Shown: positions 8,193 through 17,743 of the stretch, piece after piece | Layout of the letters: every line of letters begins with the position of its first letter | Position numbering within the stretch: position 1 is the stretch's first letter | Source of the DNA: Prevotella sp. | Lineage (GTDB): Bacteria; Bacteroidota; Bacteroidia; Bacteroidales; Bacteroidaceae | Length of the DNA stretch: 64,000 nt | Assembly: GCA_017509155.1 (NCBI GenBank) | Contig: JAFWQE010000016.1 | Coordinates: 45,055 to 109,054, forward strand | Direction of reading: 5' to 3' | Translations under genes and position numbers: made by a program | The notes under the pieces: generated by a model | What the model was told of the DNA's origin: nothing | The model's input: the letters and a program-made list of their open reading frames with translations, nothing else | The model's database searches: none

Positions 8193-9602
8193 TTACTTCA
8201 TGAGATACTTCTTGCCGTTCTTGATGACGATGCCCTTGTAGGAGGCGTCGACCTTCTGTCCGGCCAGGTTGTAGAGGTCGCTGCTCTTCACGGCGTTGTC
8301 AGCCTGGATGGCCTCCACGGCGGTGTTGCTCTTCACCAGATAGATGCGCTTGATCACGATGTCGGCAGGAGCGGCAGTCTGAAGGACATACTGCTTGACC
8401 TTACCCTGCTTCAGTTCTGCATTAAGGTTGATAGAAGCCTCGGTCACTCCGGCAACGGTGTAGTTGGTCTCGTTCACGTCGCCATCGGGACCAGCATACT
8501 GCACAAAGGGCTGCACGTCGACGGTGGTGGGTTCAGCGAACTCATACACCAGCTTGTCGTAGGCCGACCAGTCGCCTTCGCCGAGCCACTTGGACAGTCC
8601 GCCCCACGTAGCGGCATGGAAGGTGATGGTTCCGTCGGCATTGTAGTCAACGCTCTCTGCGCCATTCCATGTACTGAAGTCCTTCAGGGGAATCTCTACA
8701 ACATCGGTTTCCACGGGCTCCACGCCCTCAACGAACTCCCAGTCGAGCACTTTCACGGCCATGCCCTGCACACGCAGTCCGCCAAAGGTGTTGATCTTCT
8801 CGGCATCCTCGGCACTCAAAGTAAATGTGAAGTTGTTGTCGGGAGTCAGCGGAGACATGCTAAGGTCGTTCCATTTCTCGTTGTCCTTCATCAGGATCTG
8901 CGGTCCCCACTGCCATGTGGCAGCATCGCCCGTAGCGCTGTAGGCCTCTGCGGTGAACTTAAACTGGTCGCCGGCCTTCACACCGGTCTTCTTGATGAGG
9001 AAGTTATCGTCCCATCCATCGAAGATGAAGGGCACAGTCTTCGTCTTGGTGTCGTCGATGACAAGGTGACCCTTCTCTGTGGTGAGGAAGCCAAATACGT
9101 CGGCCTCGGCCTCAGTAATGGTCATGGTGTACTTCTGGAAGTAGGCATTACCGTCGGAACCTGTCACGTCGGCATTCACCACAATGCTGGTTCCGTTGCG
9201 TGTCACGTCGAGCTTCACATAGGCACCATCCATGATGGCTTTGAAGTTGTCCCAGTTCCAGTTGCTCTCACGACCGTTCTCGTTGTAGCAGGCGCCCCAT
9301 CCGAAGTTGTCGGCACGCACGGCAAAGAACTCTGCATAACCCTCTGCATAGCCGTCAAGGTTGGGGTCAGCAGTGTGGCCGGCCTTGTTGGCAAGCACAA
9401 ATACGAAATTGTGCCAGTTCTCGCCTTTGCTCGAGTAGTTGGTGAACTCCACGTGAAGGTTCGACTCCTTCTGGATGGTGTAATAGTCCGAGAAGGCTGT
9501 CCACCAGCCTGCAGTGTTGTCCTCCGAACCCACTGTGGTGGTCTGTGCGCTGGCCCCGAGCGTCATCAGGGCTGCAGCGATCAAAGTAAAAATTTTCTTC
9601 AT
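8193..9602 (-). CDS. Secreted modular protein, probable glycan-binding, partner of the 575-residue protein
   Basis: The start is placed at MKKIFTLIAAALMTLGASAQ (ATG 9600-9602), 37 bp after the GH5 stop, rather than at an in-frame codon inside the GH5 gene; 469 residues result. After the signal peptide comes a beta-rich domain (~20-170) with many Trp and Asn (WWTAFSDYY, NWNWDNFKA), reminiscent of lectin-like sandwiches. Next is a domain of the type seen twice in the neighbour (~178-285: FIFDGWDDNFLI, VKAGDQFKF, GGLRVQGMAVKVLDWEFVEG), then a last beta-domain. The C-terminal tail is LYNLAGQKVDASYKGIVI plus NGKKYLMK. No enzyme motif was found. A mannan-binding role is inferred from the operon. 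Confidence 0.75.
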   Translation of the reverse strand: MKKIFTLIAAALMTLGASAQTTTVGSEDNTAGWWTAFSDYYTIQKESNLHVEFTNYSSKGENWHNFVFVLANKAGHTADPNLDGYAEGYAEFFAVRADNFGWGACYNENGRESNWNWDNFKAIMDGAYVKLDVTRNGTSIVVNADVTGSDGNAYFQKYTMTITEAEADVFGFLTTEKGHLVIDDTKTKTVPFIFDGWDDNFLIKKTGVKAGDQFKFTAEAYSATGDAATWQWGPQILMKDNEKWNDLSMSPLTPDNNFTFTLSAEDAEKINTFGGLRVQGMAVKVLDWEFVEGVEPVETDVVEIPLKDFSTWNGAESVDYNADGTITFHAATWGGLSKWLGEGDWSAYDKLVYEFAEPTTVDVQPFVQYAGPDGDVNETNYTVAGVTEASINLNAELKQGKVKQYVLQTAAPADIVIKRIYLVKSNTAVEAIQADNAVKSSDLYNLAGQKVDASYKGIVIKNGKKYLMK

Positions 9603-9639
9603 AAGCAGTATAATAATTAATGTGAATAAAATAGTTGTC

Positions 9640-10953
9640 TCATTTTCCGGCCTGCTTGATGCGCTCCACCTGCTGGCGGATAACATCGATGGTAGACTTG
9701 TCGGAGAAGAACACCGAGTTGAGTCCCTGTGCCTCCTGAGCGGGGTCGCCGGTATAGTCGTCGCCTACGCGCCACTGCTCGTTCTTCGGGTTTGCCCTGC
9801 CGCCCCATCCCCAGAAGTTGCAGCCGGCGAACTGTCCGCCCTGCAGGGCATTGTCTACCACAAGACTGAAGACGAAGCGATAGAAATCGTCGCGGACTGT
9901 GGTGGTACTTTCCTGCGAGAACGAGAAGCCATCGCGGGGGAAGCCGAACTCTTCAAGCACCAACGGCTTGCGCAGCTTGGCGCTCAACACGAGATGTTCG
10001 TCGATGTATTCCTTCGTATTCGTACACGCATTGGGCAGTTCTTTGCGAAGCGTGCGCTGATGAACCCAGCTCCAGTTGTAGGGCCACAGGTGAATGTTCA
10101 TGTAGTCGATGTTGGCATCGGAACAGATTTGTTCGTAAAGCCCCATGTCTTCCTCGCAGCCCCACTTGCCTTCTGAGCCGATGGATATCAGATGGTTAGG
10201 ATCGAGCGAGCGGATGAGCGCCGATGCCTCTGCCAACCACTGGGCGAAAGGCTGTTTGGCCTCGTTGCTGAACGCACGCGGCTCGTTGCCTATCTGCCAC
10301 GACATGATGGCAGGGTCTTCAGAATAGCGCTTACCGGTATAGCGGTTGGTGCGGCCTATCACATCGCGCACATATTGATAAAACAGTTCATGAGCCCTTT
10401 TGTTGCTGGCGAACTTGCTGACAAATTGCATAAACGGCCAGTAGCCGGCTTCATTGGGCCGCGGAGCTACTCCTGCGCCTGCATGTTCCAGATAGAACCC
10501 ATAGCCACCACTCCACTCCCAAGAGTTGTTCAGATAGAGCACAGCCACCATCTGGCGCTTACCCATCTCCATGAGCAGATAGTCGAGACCTGCAAAGATA
10601 GTATCGTTATACACACCCGGCGCGACCTGAAGTGTCGGCTCCACTTTCGTGGTCACTCCCCGCTCGCCGTCGCTACCCACAAGGATGCGCAGATTGTCAA
10701 TACCCATGGCCTTGAGGTCGTCGAGTTCCTGACAAAGACGCTCACGGTTGCCACCCTGCCCCTCACTTCCAAGAATGGCCCCATACCAGAAGTTGGTGCC
10801 TACATAATAGTATGGCTTGCCATCCCTGACGAAATGGCCATCAACCACCTCAACCAAACCGGCAGGTCTAGAGGGCTTTTTCTTGTTCGACTTGGCATCG
10901 GTTGCTGCTATACCAATCATGATAAACAGGACAACGAGCAGGCTTTTATTCAT
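9640..10953 (-). CDS. GH5 endo-beta-1,4-mannanase (subfamily 7-like)
   Basis: 437 residues with an N-terminal signal (MNKSLLVVLFIMIGIAATDAK). It opens with the GH5_7 motif VVDGHFVRDGKPYYYVGTN. Family blocks include NLRILVG, YGFYLEHAG, SWQIGNEPR with acid/base Glu224, IHLWPYNWSW, and LVLEEFGFPRDG with nucleophile Glu335. It hydrolyses internal beta-1,4-mannosidic bonds outside the cytoplasm and complements the GH26 enzyme. It is the first gene of an operon with two modular secreted proteins. The upstream -7 box at 10994-11003 supports the ATG at 10951-10953. Confidence 0.93.
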   Translation of the reverse strand: MNKSLLVVLFIMIGIAATDAKSNKKKPSRPAGLVEVVDGHFVRDGKPYYYVGTNFWYGAILGSEGQGGNRERLCQELDDLKAMGIDNLRILVGSDGERGVTTKVEPTLQVAPGVYNDTIFAGLDYLLMEMGKRQMVAVLYLNNSWEWSGGYGFYLEHAGAGVAPRPNEAGYWPFMQFVSKFASNKRAHELFYQYVRDVIGRTNRYTGKRYSEDPAIMSWQIGNEPRAFSNEAKQPFAQWLAEASALIRSLDPNHLISIGSEGKWGCEEDMGLYEQICSDANIDYMNIHLWPYNWSWVHQRTLRKELPNACTNTKEYIDEHLVLSAKLRKPLVLEEFGFPRDGFSFSQESTTTVRDDFYRFVFSLVVDNALQGGQFAGCNFWGWGGRANPKNEQWRVGDDYTGDPAQEAQGLNSVFFSDKSTIDVIRQQVERIKQAGK

Positions 10954-10993
10954 TGAGAGCTGGTTTTAGGTTTTCATTTAACACGATTACGTC

Positions 10994-11003
10994 TGCAAAA
11001 TTA
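10994..11003 (-). promoter_or_regulatory. -7 box for the GH5 operon
   Basis: TAATTTTGCA on the minus strand, 41 bp before the GH5 start. The remaining 10954-11146 gap is AT-rich with no other recognisable site. Confidence 0.6.
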
Positions 11004-11146
11004 CACTTTTTTAGGCAAAAGACATGATACTTTTTTGACGATAATCAATACTTTTCACGATCTAAAAGAAAAAGTTTGGTTAAAAAAAACAAATTGCCAC
11101 TCGTTCATACTTATTGAGACACTTGCAAACCACTTTTGCGGTAGTT

Positions 11147-12004
11147 TCAGGAACTTTTTGTTTCGTACGAATGGTAGCTCACAAGTCCCTCGATAGGCGA
11201 CTTACAGACAGTGCCGAGCACATAGCCTTCTTCGGCTGCTACTTCAGAAAGCAGGCCACGATAGTAATAGGCCACGCTACCCACGGCTCCCAAAGGAAGG
11301 TCTGGTCTTCCATAGCGTGTGATATTATTGTGGAAGAACTGTCTGAAGTTTTCTTTTACAATCTCCCTTAACTCCTTGTTGTCCAAATGATTGCTGATAT
11401 AGAGCGAAGTACTGGCAAGAAACCTGTTAGCCAATGGCTGACGGTAGGTTTTCTCAATGACATCGGCATAAGTAAGTCCAGCCCACGCCAGATAGTCGTC
11501 GCGCATGGCAGCCGGCAACGCACCCTTGAAAATGGCATTCAGGAACATGCGCCCGAGCACGGCACCACTTCCCTCATCGCCAAGGATATAGCCCAGTGGC
11601 GGAACGTTGGCTACGACATCCTTTCCATCATACAGACATGAGTTGGCACCTGTGCCAAGAATGCAGGCCAGACCCTCGCGCCGCTGACAGACAGCCCGGG
11701 CAGCTCCCAACAAATCGGACTCCACGGAAAGGTCCACGGCGCCAGAGAAAGCCTCAGCAAGGGCCGAGCGAACAGACTCAGCCCATTGCCCCACACAGCC
11801 TGCGCCATAGAAAAAGACGTGTAGATTAGGAATCACATCGGCCATCTGAGGCAGCAGTTCGCCCTTCAACACATGATTGAGAATGAACTCCCGCGGCTGA
11901 TGAACGGGATTGATGCCTTGCGTCGAAAGCCTCTTCACCACCTGCCCATCGTCGACAAGTGCCCAGTCGGTCTTGGTACTGCCAGAATCAGCAATCAGTA
12001 TCAT
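11147..12004 (-). CDS. BadF/BadG-family ATPase, N-acetylglucosamine kinase-like
   Basis: The start is taken at MILIADSGSTKTDWALVDDG (ATG 12002-12004); the -7 box at 12042-12051 would sit inside a longer version. 285 residues. The ASKHA phosphate-binding loop DSGSTKTDW is at residues 5-13, a second glycine-rich loop ILGTGANSCLYDG is near 110, and the LGDEGSGAVLGR block is near 135. These match the BadF/NAGK group, which phosphorylates amino sugars with ATP in the cytoplasm. It stands alone between the mannan locus and the MscS gene. Substrate is not certain; an amino sugar such as GlcNAc from wall turnover is the usual assignment. Confidence 0.8.
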   Translation of the reverse strand: MILIADSGSTKTDWALVDDGQVVKRLSTQGINPVHQPREFILNHVLKGELLPQMADVIPNLHVFFYGAGCVGQWAESVRSALAEAFSGAVDLSVESDLLGAARAVCQRREGLACILGTGANSCLYDGKDVVANVPPLGYILGDEGSGAVLGRMFLNAIFKGALPAAMRDDYLAWAGLTYADVIEKTYRQPLANRFLASTSLYISNHLDNKELREIVKENFRQFFHNNITRYGRPDLPLGAVGSVAYYYRGLLSEVAAEEGYVLGTVCKSPIEGLVSYHSYETKSS

Positions 12005-12041
12005 AAACATTAAAATTTTAAAATCCTGCATCAAAAAACGA

Positions 12042-12051
12042 TGCAAATATA
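12042..12051 (-). promoter_or_regulatory. -7 box for the BadF-type kinase
   Basis: TATATTTGCA on the minus strand, 38 bp before the kinase ATG. It is back to back with the box for the MscS gene in a 98-bp divergent spacer. Confidence 0.6.
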
Positions 12052-12072
12052 CGCATATTGGCAGAAATAATG

Positions 12073-12082
12073 TAATTTTGCA
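12073..12082 (+). promoter_or_regulatory. -7 box for the MscS-family gene
   Basis: TAATTTTGCA on the plus strand, 20 bp before the ATG at 12103, implying a very short leader. Confidence 0.55.
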
Positions 12083-12102
12083 AGCAAAATTTCACTCATA
12101 TC

Positions 12103-14460
12103 ATGACAAAAAAGGCATTACTGACCATCATCCTGCTCACCATGGTACTCATGCAGGGCCACGCCGTGCTGAAGGAAAAGGACCTGAACAGTACGCTGAC
12201 CATCCTGCGCCAAGAGCTCATTGACAAGCACGAGGAGCTGGAGAAACGCAACAAATACACCCAGATGCGCAACGAACGCATCATGAAGCAGTTTCGTGAG
12301 ACATTCCATAAGAGCAACCAGAACTCGCTGATGCTCTACTCGCAGAAACCCGACTACGTGTTCGACATGACATACGCCTGCCACGAGGCCACCAACCAAT
12401 TTCAGCAGTTTGCACGAGGTTCGGCCCCATTGCGCAAGTTCATGGAGAAGAACGATGCTGAGATAGCCCGCTACGATAGCCTCATTGGCAGTCTGGAGAA
12501 GATGATGCGCTTCACACAAATGGACAGCCGCGCCCGCATCGACTGCAATGTCTGCCTGACGCTGGCCACGAACATACGCAAGTCGATGATGGAGAACCGC
12601 GAGGCCATGAAAGAATATGAACGTCTCTACAAGTTCACCGAGCAAAGACTGAAAAACCTGAACGACTATGCCAACAAACGCTACAACGAGATACAGAGCA
12701 ATATCTTCAGGAACGGCGGCGAGAACTATTTCTCTATTCTCTCGTCGCTCCAGCAGAACGTGATGGCCACGGCTGAGACCGTCAGCGACAAATACCGTCC
12801 GATGAAACGGTTCCATTCGCAATGGGACAGCAAAATCATCCTCGACCTGTTTCTGAGCATCTTCGTATTTGCTGTTGTTTCCATCCTGCTCAACCTTCTG
12901 GTGTTCCGTCTGCTGATGCCCCAGCGCTTCCGCACGGAGTCGTTCCGAAAGAAACGTACCTGCATCATCATGACCACCACGACACTCACCTTTGCCGTCA
13001 TCGTGGCATTTCTCAGAGCTTCGTCGGACCAGAATTTCCTCATCATGGCCAGCGACCTGCTGGTAGAATACGCATGGTTGCTGGGCGTTATCCTCATCTC
13101 ACTGCTGCTGCGTGTGGAGGGCGACCAGATTAAGAGCGCGTTCCGCATCTACGCACCGCTCATCGTCATGGGCTTCATCGTCATCACCTTCCGCATCGTA
13201 CTCATACCAAATGACCTGGTGAACCTCATCCTCCCACCAATCCTACTGATATGCACGCTGTGGCAGTGGAGCGTCATACGCCGCCATAACGGCCGCATTC
13301 CGCGCAGCGACATGTTCTACACCTACATCTCGCTTGCCATTTTTATTGCCAGCACCGTATGCTCATGGATGGGCTACACACTGCTCAGCGTACAGATGCT
13401 CATCTGGTGGATTATGCAGCTCACCTGCATTCTGACCATCACCTGCCTGACCGTCTGGATGAAGAAATACAGCGACAGCCATCACATCTATCAGAGACCC
13501 GTCACCCAGACATGGTTCTTCCGCTTCGTCTATCGCGTGGTGCTGCCCGTACTGGGACTGTTCTCCATCCCCCTAAGCATCTACATGGCCGCCGACGTAT
13601 TCAATCTGAGCGACCTCACATGGACGATTTTCACCAAGCACTTCATCGACGAGAAGAACTTCAGTATCAGCATCTTCAGCATCATCCAGGTAGCCGAGCT
13701 CTACTTCCTCTTTGGCTACCTGAACCGCATCAGCCTCGATTTCCTACGCCTACACTTCAAGCAGAAGAACATACACAACGCCGGGTCGCGCGAGGTGATG
13801 GGCAAGAACGTGTTGCAGGTGCTGATATGGGGCATCTGGCTACTCATCTGCCTCAGCATCTTGCATGTGGGTGGTACATGGTTGGGCTACATCGCCGGAG
13901 GTTTGTCAACAGGTATTGGTTTCGCTTCGAAGGACATCCTGGAAAACCTCTACTACGGCATCAACCTGATGGCAGGTCGTGTGAAGGTGGGCGACTGGAT
14001 AGAATGTGATGGCATCAAGGGAAAGGTGTCGAGCATCAGCTACACCAGTACCATGCTTGAGGCTATAGACGGATCGGTCATCGCCTTCACCAATTCACAG
14101 CTCTTCACCAAAAACTATAAGAACCTCACTAAGAACCATGGCTACGTGCTGTCTCTTATCCCCTTCGGTGTGGCCTATGGCAGCAACATGAAAGACGTCT
14201 CGCAGATAGTGGAGAAAGCTGTCTTGGACCTTCATCATAAAGACCTCGACCCTGAACGCAACGTAAAGGTTGTCTTCACTGAGTTTGGCGACAGTAGCAT
14301 CAACTTCCAGCTTCTCTGCTGGGTCGATGCCATCCGCCAGATCTACGCCGTGAGCGATGTCATGCAGTGCATCTACGACACACTGAACAGCCACGGCATC
14401 GAGATACCGTTCCCACAGCGCGATGTCCACATCATCAATCAGCCAGCTAAGGAAGTGTAA
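12103..14460 (+). CDS. Large MscS-family mechanosensitive channel
   Basis: 785 residues: a signal-like N-terminus (MTKKALLTIILLTMVLMQGHA), a long charged helical region with coiled-coil character (~20-235), about nine to ten hydrophobic segments (~245-600), then the MscS core. The pore helix region is YIAGGLSTGIGFASKDILEN (~605-625), followed by the beta-domain VGDWIECDGIKGKVSSI and the C-terminal alpha/beta domain. Such MscK/YbdG-like proteins release solutes on hypo-osmotic shock. Length and periplasmic-type N-domain are larger than simple MscS (~290). A hairpin terminator follows at 14525-14560. Confidence 0.88.
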   Translation: MTKKALLTIILLTMVLMQGHAVLKEKDLNSTLTILRQELIDKHEELEKRNKYTQMRNERIMKQFRETFHKSNQNSLMLYSQKPDYVFDMTYACHEATNQFQQFARGSAPLRKFMEKNDAEIARYDSLIGSLEKMMRFTQMDSRARIDCNVCLTLATNIRKSMMENREAMKEYERLYKFTEQRLKNLNDYANKRYNEIQSNIFRNGGENYFSILSSLQQNVMATAETVSDKYRPMKRFHSQWDSKIILDLFLSIFVFAVVSILLNLLVFRLLMPQRFRTESFRKKRTCIIMTTTTLTFAVIVAFLRASSDQNFLIMASDLLVEYAWLLGVILISLLLRVEGDQIKSAFRIYAPLIVMGFIVITFRIVLIPNDLVNLILPPILLICTLWQWSVIRRHNGRIPRSDMFYTYISLAIFIASTVCSWMGYTLLSVQMLIWWIMQLTCILTITCLTVWMKKYSDSHHIYQRPVTQTWFFRFVYRVVLPVLGLFSIPLSIYMAADVFNLSDLTWTIFTKHFIDEKNFSISIFSIIQVAELYFLFGYLNRISLDFLRLHFKQKNIHNAGSREVMGKNVLQVLIWGIWLLICLSILHVGGTWLGYIAGGLSTGIGFASKDILENLYYGINLMAGRVKVGDWIECDGIKGKVSSISYTSTMLEAIDGSVIAFTNSQLFTKNYKNLTKNHGYVLSLIPFGVAYGSNMKDVSQIVEKAVLDLHHKDLDPERNVKVVFTEFGDSSINFQLLCWVDAIRQIYAVSDVMQCIYDTLNSHGIEIPFPQRDVHIINQPAKEV

Positions 14461-14524
14461 TTCTGTGTCCCTCGCTCGCATCCTGTGCATGCTGCAGCAA
14501 CACAAACAGCCCCGTCAGAAACTC

Positions 14525-14560
14525 AGAATGCCACATCCCCGTTTGAGGATGTGGCATTCT
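14525..14560. terminator. Hairpin between convergent MscS and polysaccharide genes
   Basis: Perfect 14-bp arms AGAATGCCACATCC (14525-14538) and GGATGTGGCATTCT (14547-14560) with an 8-nt loop. No strong T-run flanks either side, so termination efficiency is uncertain. Position between convergent genes supports a bidirectional role. Confidence 0.65.
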
Positions 14561-14589
14561 GCTGATGCTAAGAATACGGACGCCGGACT

Positions 14590-16500
14590 CTACTTGTCGA
14601 GCGACTCGTAGACGCTGTGGTTGCTCTTGAACTCGGGCACGATAGCTTTCATTTCGCGCACAGTGCTCATGACATCGTACTTGTAACTGTCTTCAATGAG
14701 CTTGCGTATGCTGGCACCCACCTCATCGAAGTCGTACTCGCGCACTGTAGCAATTTTTATCTTCTTGTTAAACGTAGGTTTCGTCACTTCTTTATCGTTG
14801 AGCACCTCTTCGTAGAGTTTCTCACCGTCGCGGAGACCTGTGTACTTGATTTCCACATTGGTGGCACCACTCAGCCTGATCATACGCTTGGCCAGGTCAG
14901 CAATCTTCACCGGAGCCCCCATGTCGAAGACAAAGATCTCGCCGCCCTTGCCCATTGTGCCAGCCTCGAGCACCAGCTTACAGGCTTCGGGAATGAGCAT
15001 GAAATAACGGAAGATGTTGGGATGCGTCACCGTGACGGGACCGCCGTTCTTAATCTGTTCGCGGAACAGTGGAATGACAGAGCCATTGGAGCCGAGCACA
15101 TTGCCAAATCGCGTGGTTACGAACTGCGTCTCGCCCTTCACCTTTCCGTCCTTGATGGCCTTGTCGAGACTCTGCACATAAATCTCGCAAATACGCTTCG
15201 AACAACCCATTACGTTGGTGGGGTTCACGGCCTTGTCGGTAGACACCATCACGAACTTCTTCACACCATATTTCACTGACAAGTCGGCCAGAATACGCGT
15301 ACCATCGATGTTATTCTGGACGGCCTCACAGGGGTTATCCTCCATCATCGGCACATGCTTGTAGGCTGCTGCATGGAACACGAAGTGAGGTCTGTACATC
15401 TTGAAGATAGCCTCCATGTGCGACTTGTTGCAAATGGTGGTCACGATGCCCTCGGCCTTCACATTCGGGAAGTCCTTAGCCATCATCAGGCGAATGTCGT
15501 GCTGCGGTGTCTCTGCCTGATCAATGAGAATCATCTGTTCAGGATCGAACTTCGCCACCTGACGAACAATCTCACTGCCAATGCTGCCGGCTGAGCCTGT
15601 TACCAAAATGCGCTTACCTTTCAACAAGTCCTCCACAGCTTGCAGGTCCACCTGTATCTCGTCACGGGGCAACAAGTCTTCAATCTGCACCTCACGCAAT
15701 TGAGCAGCAGAGATATCGCTCTTACCATCCCATTGCACAGCTGGGCTCATGGTAAACACCTTGATACCAGCTTCCATCAGACGGTCAACCATCACTGGGT
15801 TATTGGCGAATTCCTCTTGTTTCAGGGGTGACACCAACAACGTCTTCACACCATTCAGACGCATAACAGTGACTAGCCGCGCATCATTCTTGTAGATGCG
15901 CAGGCCCATCAGCATTTTTCCTGCCATATCATTGGCATCACTCACGAAGCCTTTCAATTTGAATCGCTGTGGACGTTCCGTCTGAATGGCACGCGCAATG
16001 CTCATGCCACCGTTTTTCACGCCATAGATAAACACTGGTTTCGTTTCTTCGTCTTTCTGCGCATAGTCATAGATTACTTTGATGAGCATGCGCGCCAGAC
16101 ACATCAGAATCGTGGCCAATACTGCTGCAAAGAACAGTTCCTTCATGCGGATGGGCTCCAGCCATTCATCAATCGGGGTGAGCCAACTCAACAGGGCAAT
16201 GATGACGAATCCGATTGTATTGGCTACGGCTACTCGGTAGAGGTCGGAGAACGATGCAAAGCGCATGACTCCCATGTAGGTCTTCATCACTCGGAACCCC
16301 ACCAGATAGGGAATCAGATAGATGCACAGTGTCCCTAACAGGTGCCAGAAGTTCTCTGCCGTATGCAGCATACCCTTGTCTATGGTGTAGCACACCAGTC
16401 CCGATGCCACCACAACCATACAGTCGAACATCAAAATTCCCCAATACGGCATCGCCTTACGGGTGAAATACCAGTTGACAATCTTATCAATTATATACAT
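14590..16500 (-). CDS. Membrane NDP-sugar 4,6-dehydratase (PglF/WbpM/CapD-like)
   Basis: 636 residues. The N-terminal ~115 residues hold about four membrane helices, then a CoA-binding-like domain (~140-260), then the extended SDR domain starting with VLVTGSAGSIGSEI (~297). The active-site block VSTDKAVNPTNVMGCSKR has Met in place of the usual Tyr, the S-M-K arrangement of large WbpM/PglF enzymes. These convert UDP-GlcNAc to the 4-keto-6-deoxy sugar, first step to diNAcBac or QuiNAc. PglE-, PglD- and PglC-like genes lie further upstream in the cluster. It is the last minus-strand gene of the region and has its own promoter (16532-16541). Confidence 0.88.
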   Translation of the reverse strand: MYIIDKIVNWYFTRKAMPYWGILMFDCMVVVASGLVCYTIDKGMLHTAENFWHLLGTLCIYLIPYLVGFRVMKTYMGVMRFASFSDLYRVAVANTIGFVIIALLSWLTPIDEWLEPIRMKELFFAAVLATILMCLARMLIKVIYDYAQKDEETKPVFIYGVKNGGMSIARAIQTERPQRFKLKGFVSDANDMAGKMLMGLRIYKNDARLVTVMRLNGVKTLLVSPLKQEEFANNPVMVDRLMEAGIKVFTMSPAVQWDGKSDISAAQLREVQIEDLLPRDEIQVDLQAVEDLLKGKRILVTGSAGSIGSEIVRQVAKFDPEQMILIDQAETPQHDIRLMMAKDFPNVKAEGIVTTICNKSHMEAIFKMYRPHFVFHAAAYKHVPMMEDNPCEAVQNNIDGTRILADLSVKYGVKKFVMVSTDKAVNPTNVMGCSKRICEIYVQSLDKAIKDGKVKGETQFVTTRFGNVLGSNGSVIPLFREQIKNGGPVTVTHPNIFRYFMLIPEACKLVLEAGTMGKGGEIFVFDMGAPVKIADLAKRMIRLSGATNVEIKYTGLRDGEKLYEEVLNDKEVTKPTFNKKIKIATVREYDFDEVGASIRKLIEDSYKYDVMSTVREMKAIVPEFKSNHSVYESLDK

Positions 16501-16531
16501 AGCATTCTGTCTGCATTCTTATGAATTAGCG

Positions 16532-16541
16532 TGCAAAGGTA
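16532..16541 (-). promoter_or_regulatory. -7 box for the PglF-like dehydratase
   Basis: TACCTTTGCA on the minus strand, 31 bp before the ATG. It suggests the dehydratase can be expressed separately from the upstream cluster. Confidence 0.6.
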
Positions 16542-16664
16542 TTTATTTTTTTCCATTCAGCCAAATAGAAACGAAAAAAGCCACCATGTTCAGGCAGCTT
16601 TTCTCATTATTTAACGAACAACTAATTACTTTTGTTTCAGACCATTGCTTCTCTATACCAAAGG

Positions 16665-17741
16665 TTATCCATAGAATTGCTTATACCACACCGCAAACTT
16701 CCTCAATCCCTCTCTCAGGGTGATCTTTGGGGTAAAGCCGTAATCACGCTCCAAGGCAGTCGCATCGGCAAATGTAGTTGGAACATCTCCAGGCTGCATG
16801 GGGACAAGCTGCTTATGTGCATCGAAGTCAAAATCTGCGGGAAGTACGCCGGCACGCACCAGTTCTTCCTGTAGTGTCTGGACGAAATCCAACAAGCTCT
16901 CAGGCTGACCACCACCAATATTATATACTGCGTATGGAGGAATTGGCAGACCGTCTTCTCCTTTCTTGCGCTCTGGCGCACCCTGCATCACACGAACCAC
17001 ACCTTCTACGATATCATCAACGAAAGTGAAGTCGCGACGACAATTACCATAGTTGAAAATCTGGATGGTCTCACCCCTCAATAGTTTATTGGTAAAACCG
17101 AAATAAGCCATGTCAGGACGACCCGCAGGACCATAGACTGTAAAGAAGCGAAGACCTGTCGATGGAATGTCGTAGAGTTTACTGTAGCAGTGTGCCATCA
17201 ACTCATTGCTTTTCTTTGTAGCAGCATAAAGTGAGACAGGATTGTCTACACGATCATCCGTACTGAACGGAACCTTCTTGTTGCCACCATACACACTCGA
17301 TGAAGAAGCATATACCAGATGCTCTACAGGGTTGTGTCGGCAGGCCTCAAGTATATTGTAGAAACCAATAAGGTTCGACTGGATGTAGGCATCAGGATTA
17401 GTGATGCTATAGCGCACACCAGCCTGAGCAGCGAGATTCACCACCACCTGCGGCTTATACTGTTCGAAAATTCCGTCTACCGTCTGCTTGTCTGCAATAT
17501 CGCCCTTGATGAACTTCCAAGACCCGCCCATACTCTCCGTCTGTAGGGAACGGGATAGAGTCTCCAGCTCGTTCAATCGATATTCCTTCAACGCCACATC
17601 GTAGTAGTCGTTCATATTATCGATGCCGATGATGGTTGCACCCTTTACGTCTTTAAACAGACGTTTCACTAAGTTAGAGCCGATGAAGCCGGCTGCACCT
17701 GTTATAAGTATAACCTTATTATTTAAATCTATCTTCTGCAT
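16665..17741 (-). CDS. UDP-glucuronate 4-epimerase-like SDR
   Basis: 358 residues, normal length. Rossmann motif ITGAAGFIGSNL (~14-25), then GIDNMNDYYDVALKEYRL, a block typical of UDP-GlcA 4-epimerases (the family with NDYYDVxLKxxRL). The catalytic Y-x3-K is in SLYAATKKSNELMAHCYS, followed by GLRFFTVYGPAGRPDMAYF, again typical. It should interconvert UDP-GlcA and UDP-GalA. A REP-like palindrome copy (17744-17771) lies immediately before the ATG, where it could fold over the ribosome-binding region. With the kinase and nucleotidyltransferase upstream it forms a plausible UDP-uronate supply module. Confidence 0.82.
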   Translation of the reverse strand: MQKIDLNNKVILITGAAGFIGSNLVKRLFKDVKGATIIGIDNMNDYYDVALKEYRLNELETLSRSLQTESMGGSWKFIKGDIADKQTVDGIFEQYKPQVVVNLAAQAGVRYSITNPDAYIQSNLIGFYNILEACRHNPVEHLVYASSSSVYGGNKKVPFSTDDRVDNPVSLYAATKKSNELMAHCYSKLYDIPSTGLRFFTVYGPAGRPDMAYFGFTNKLLRGETIQIFNYGNCRRDFTFVDDIVEGVVRVMQGAPERKKGEDGLPIPPYAVYNIGGGQPESLLDFVQTLQEELVRAGVLPADFDFDAHKQLVPMQPGDVPTTFADATALERDYGFTPKITLREGLRKFAVWYKQFYG

Positions 17742-17743
17742 AA

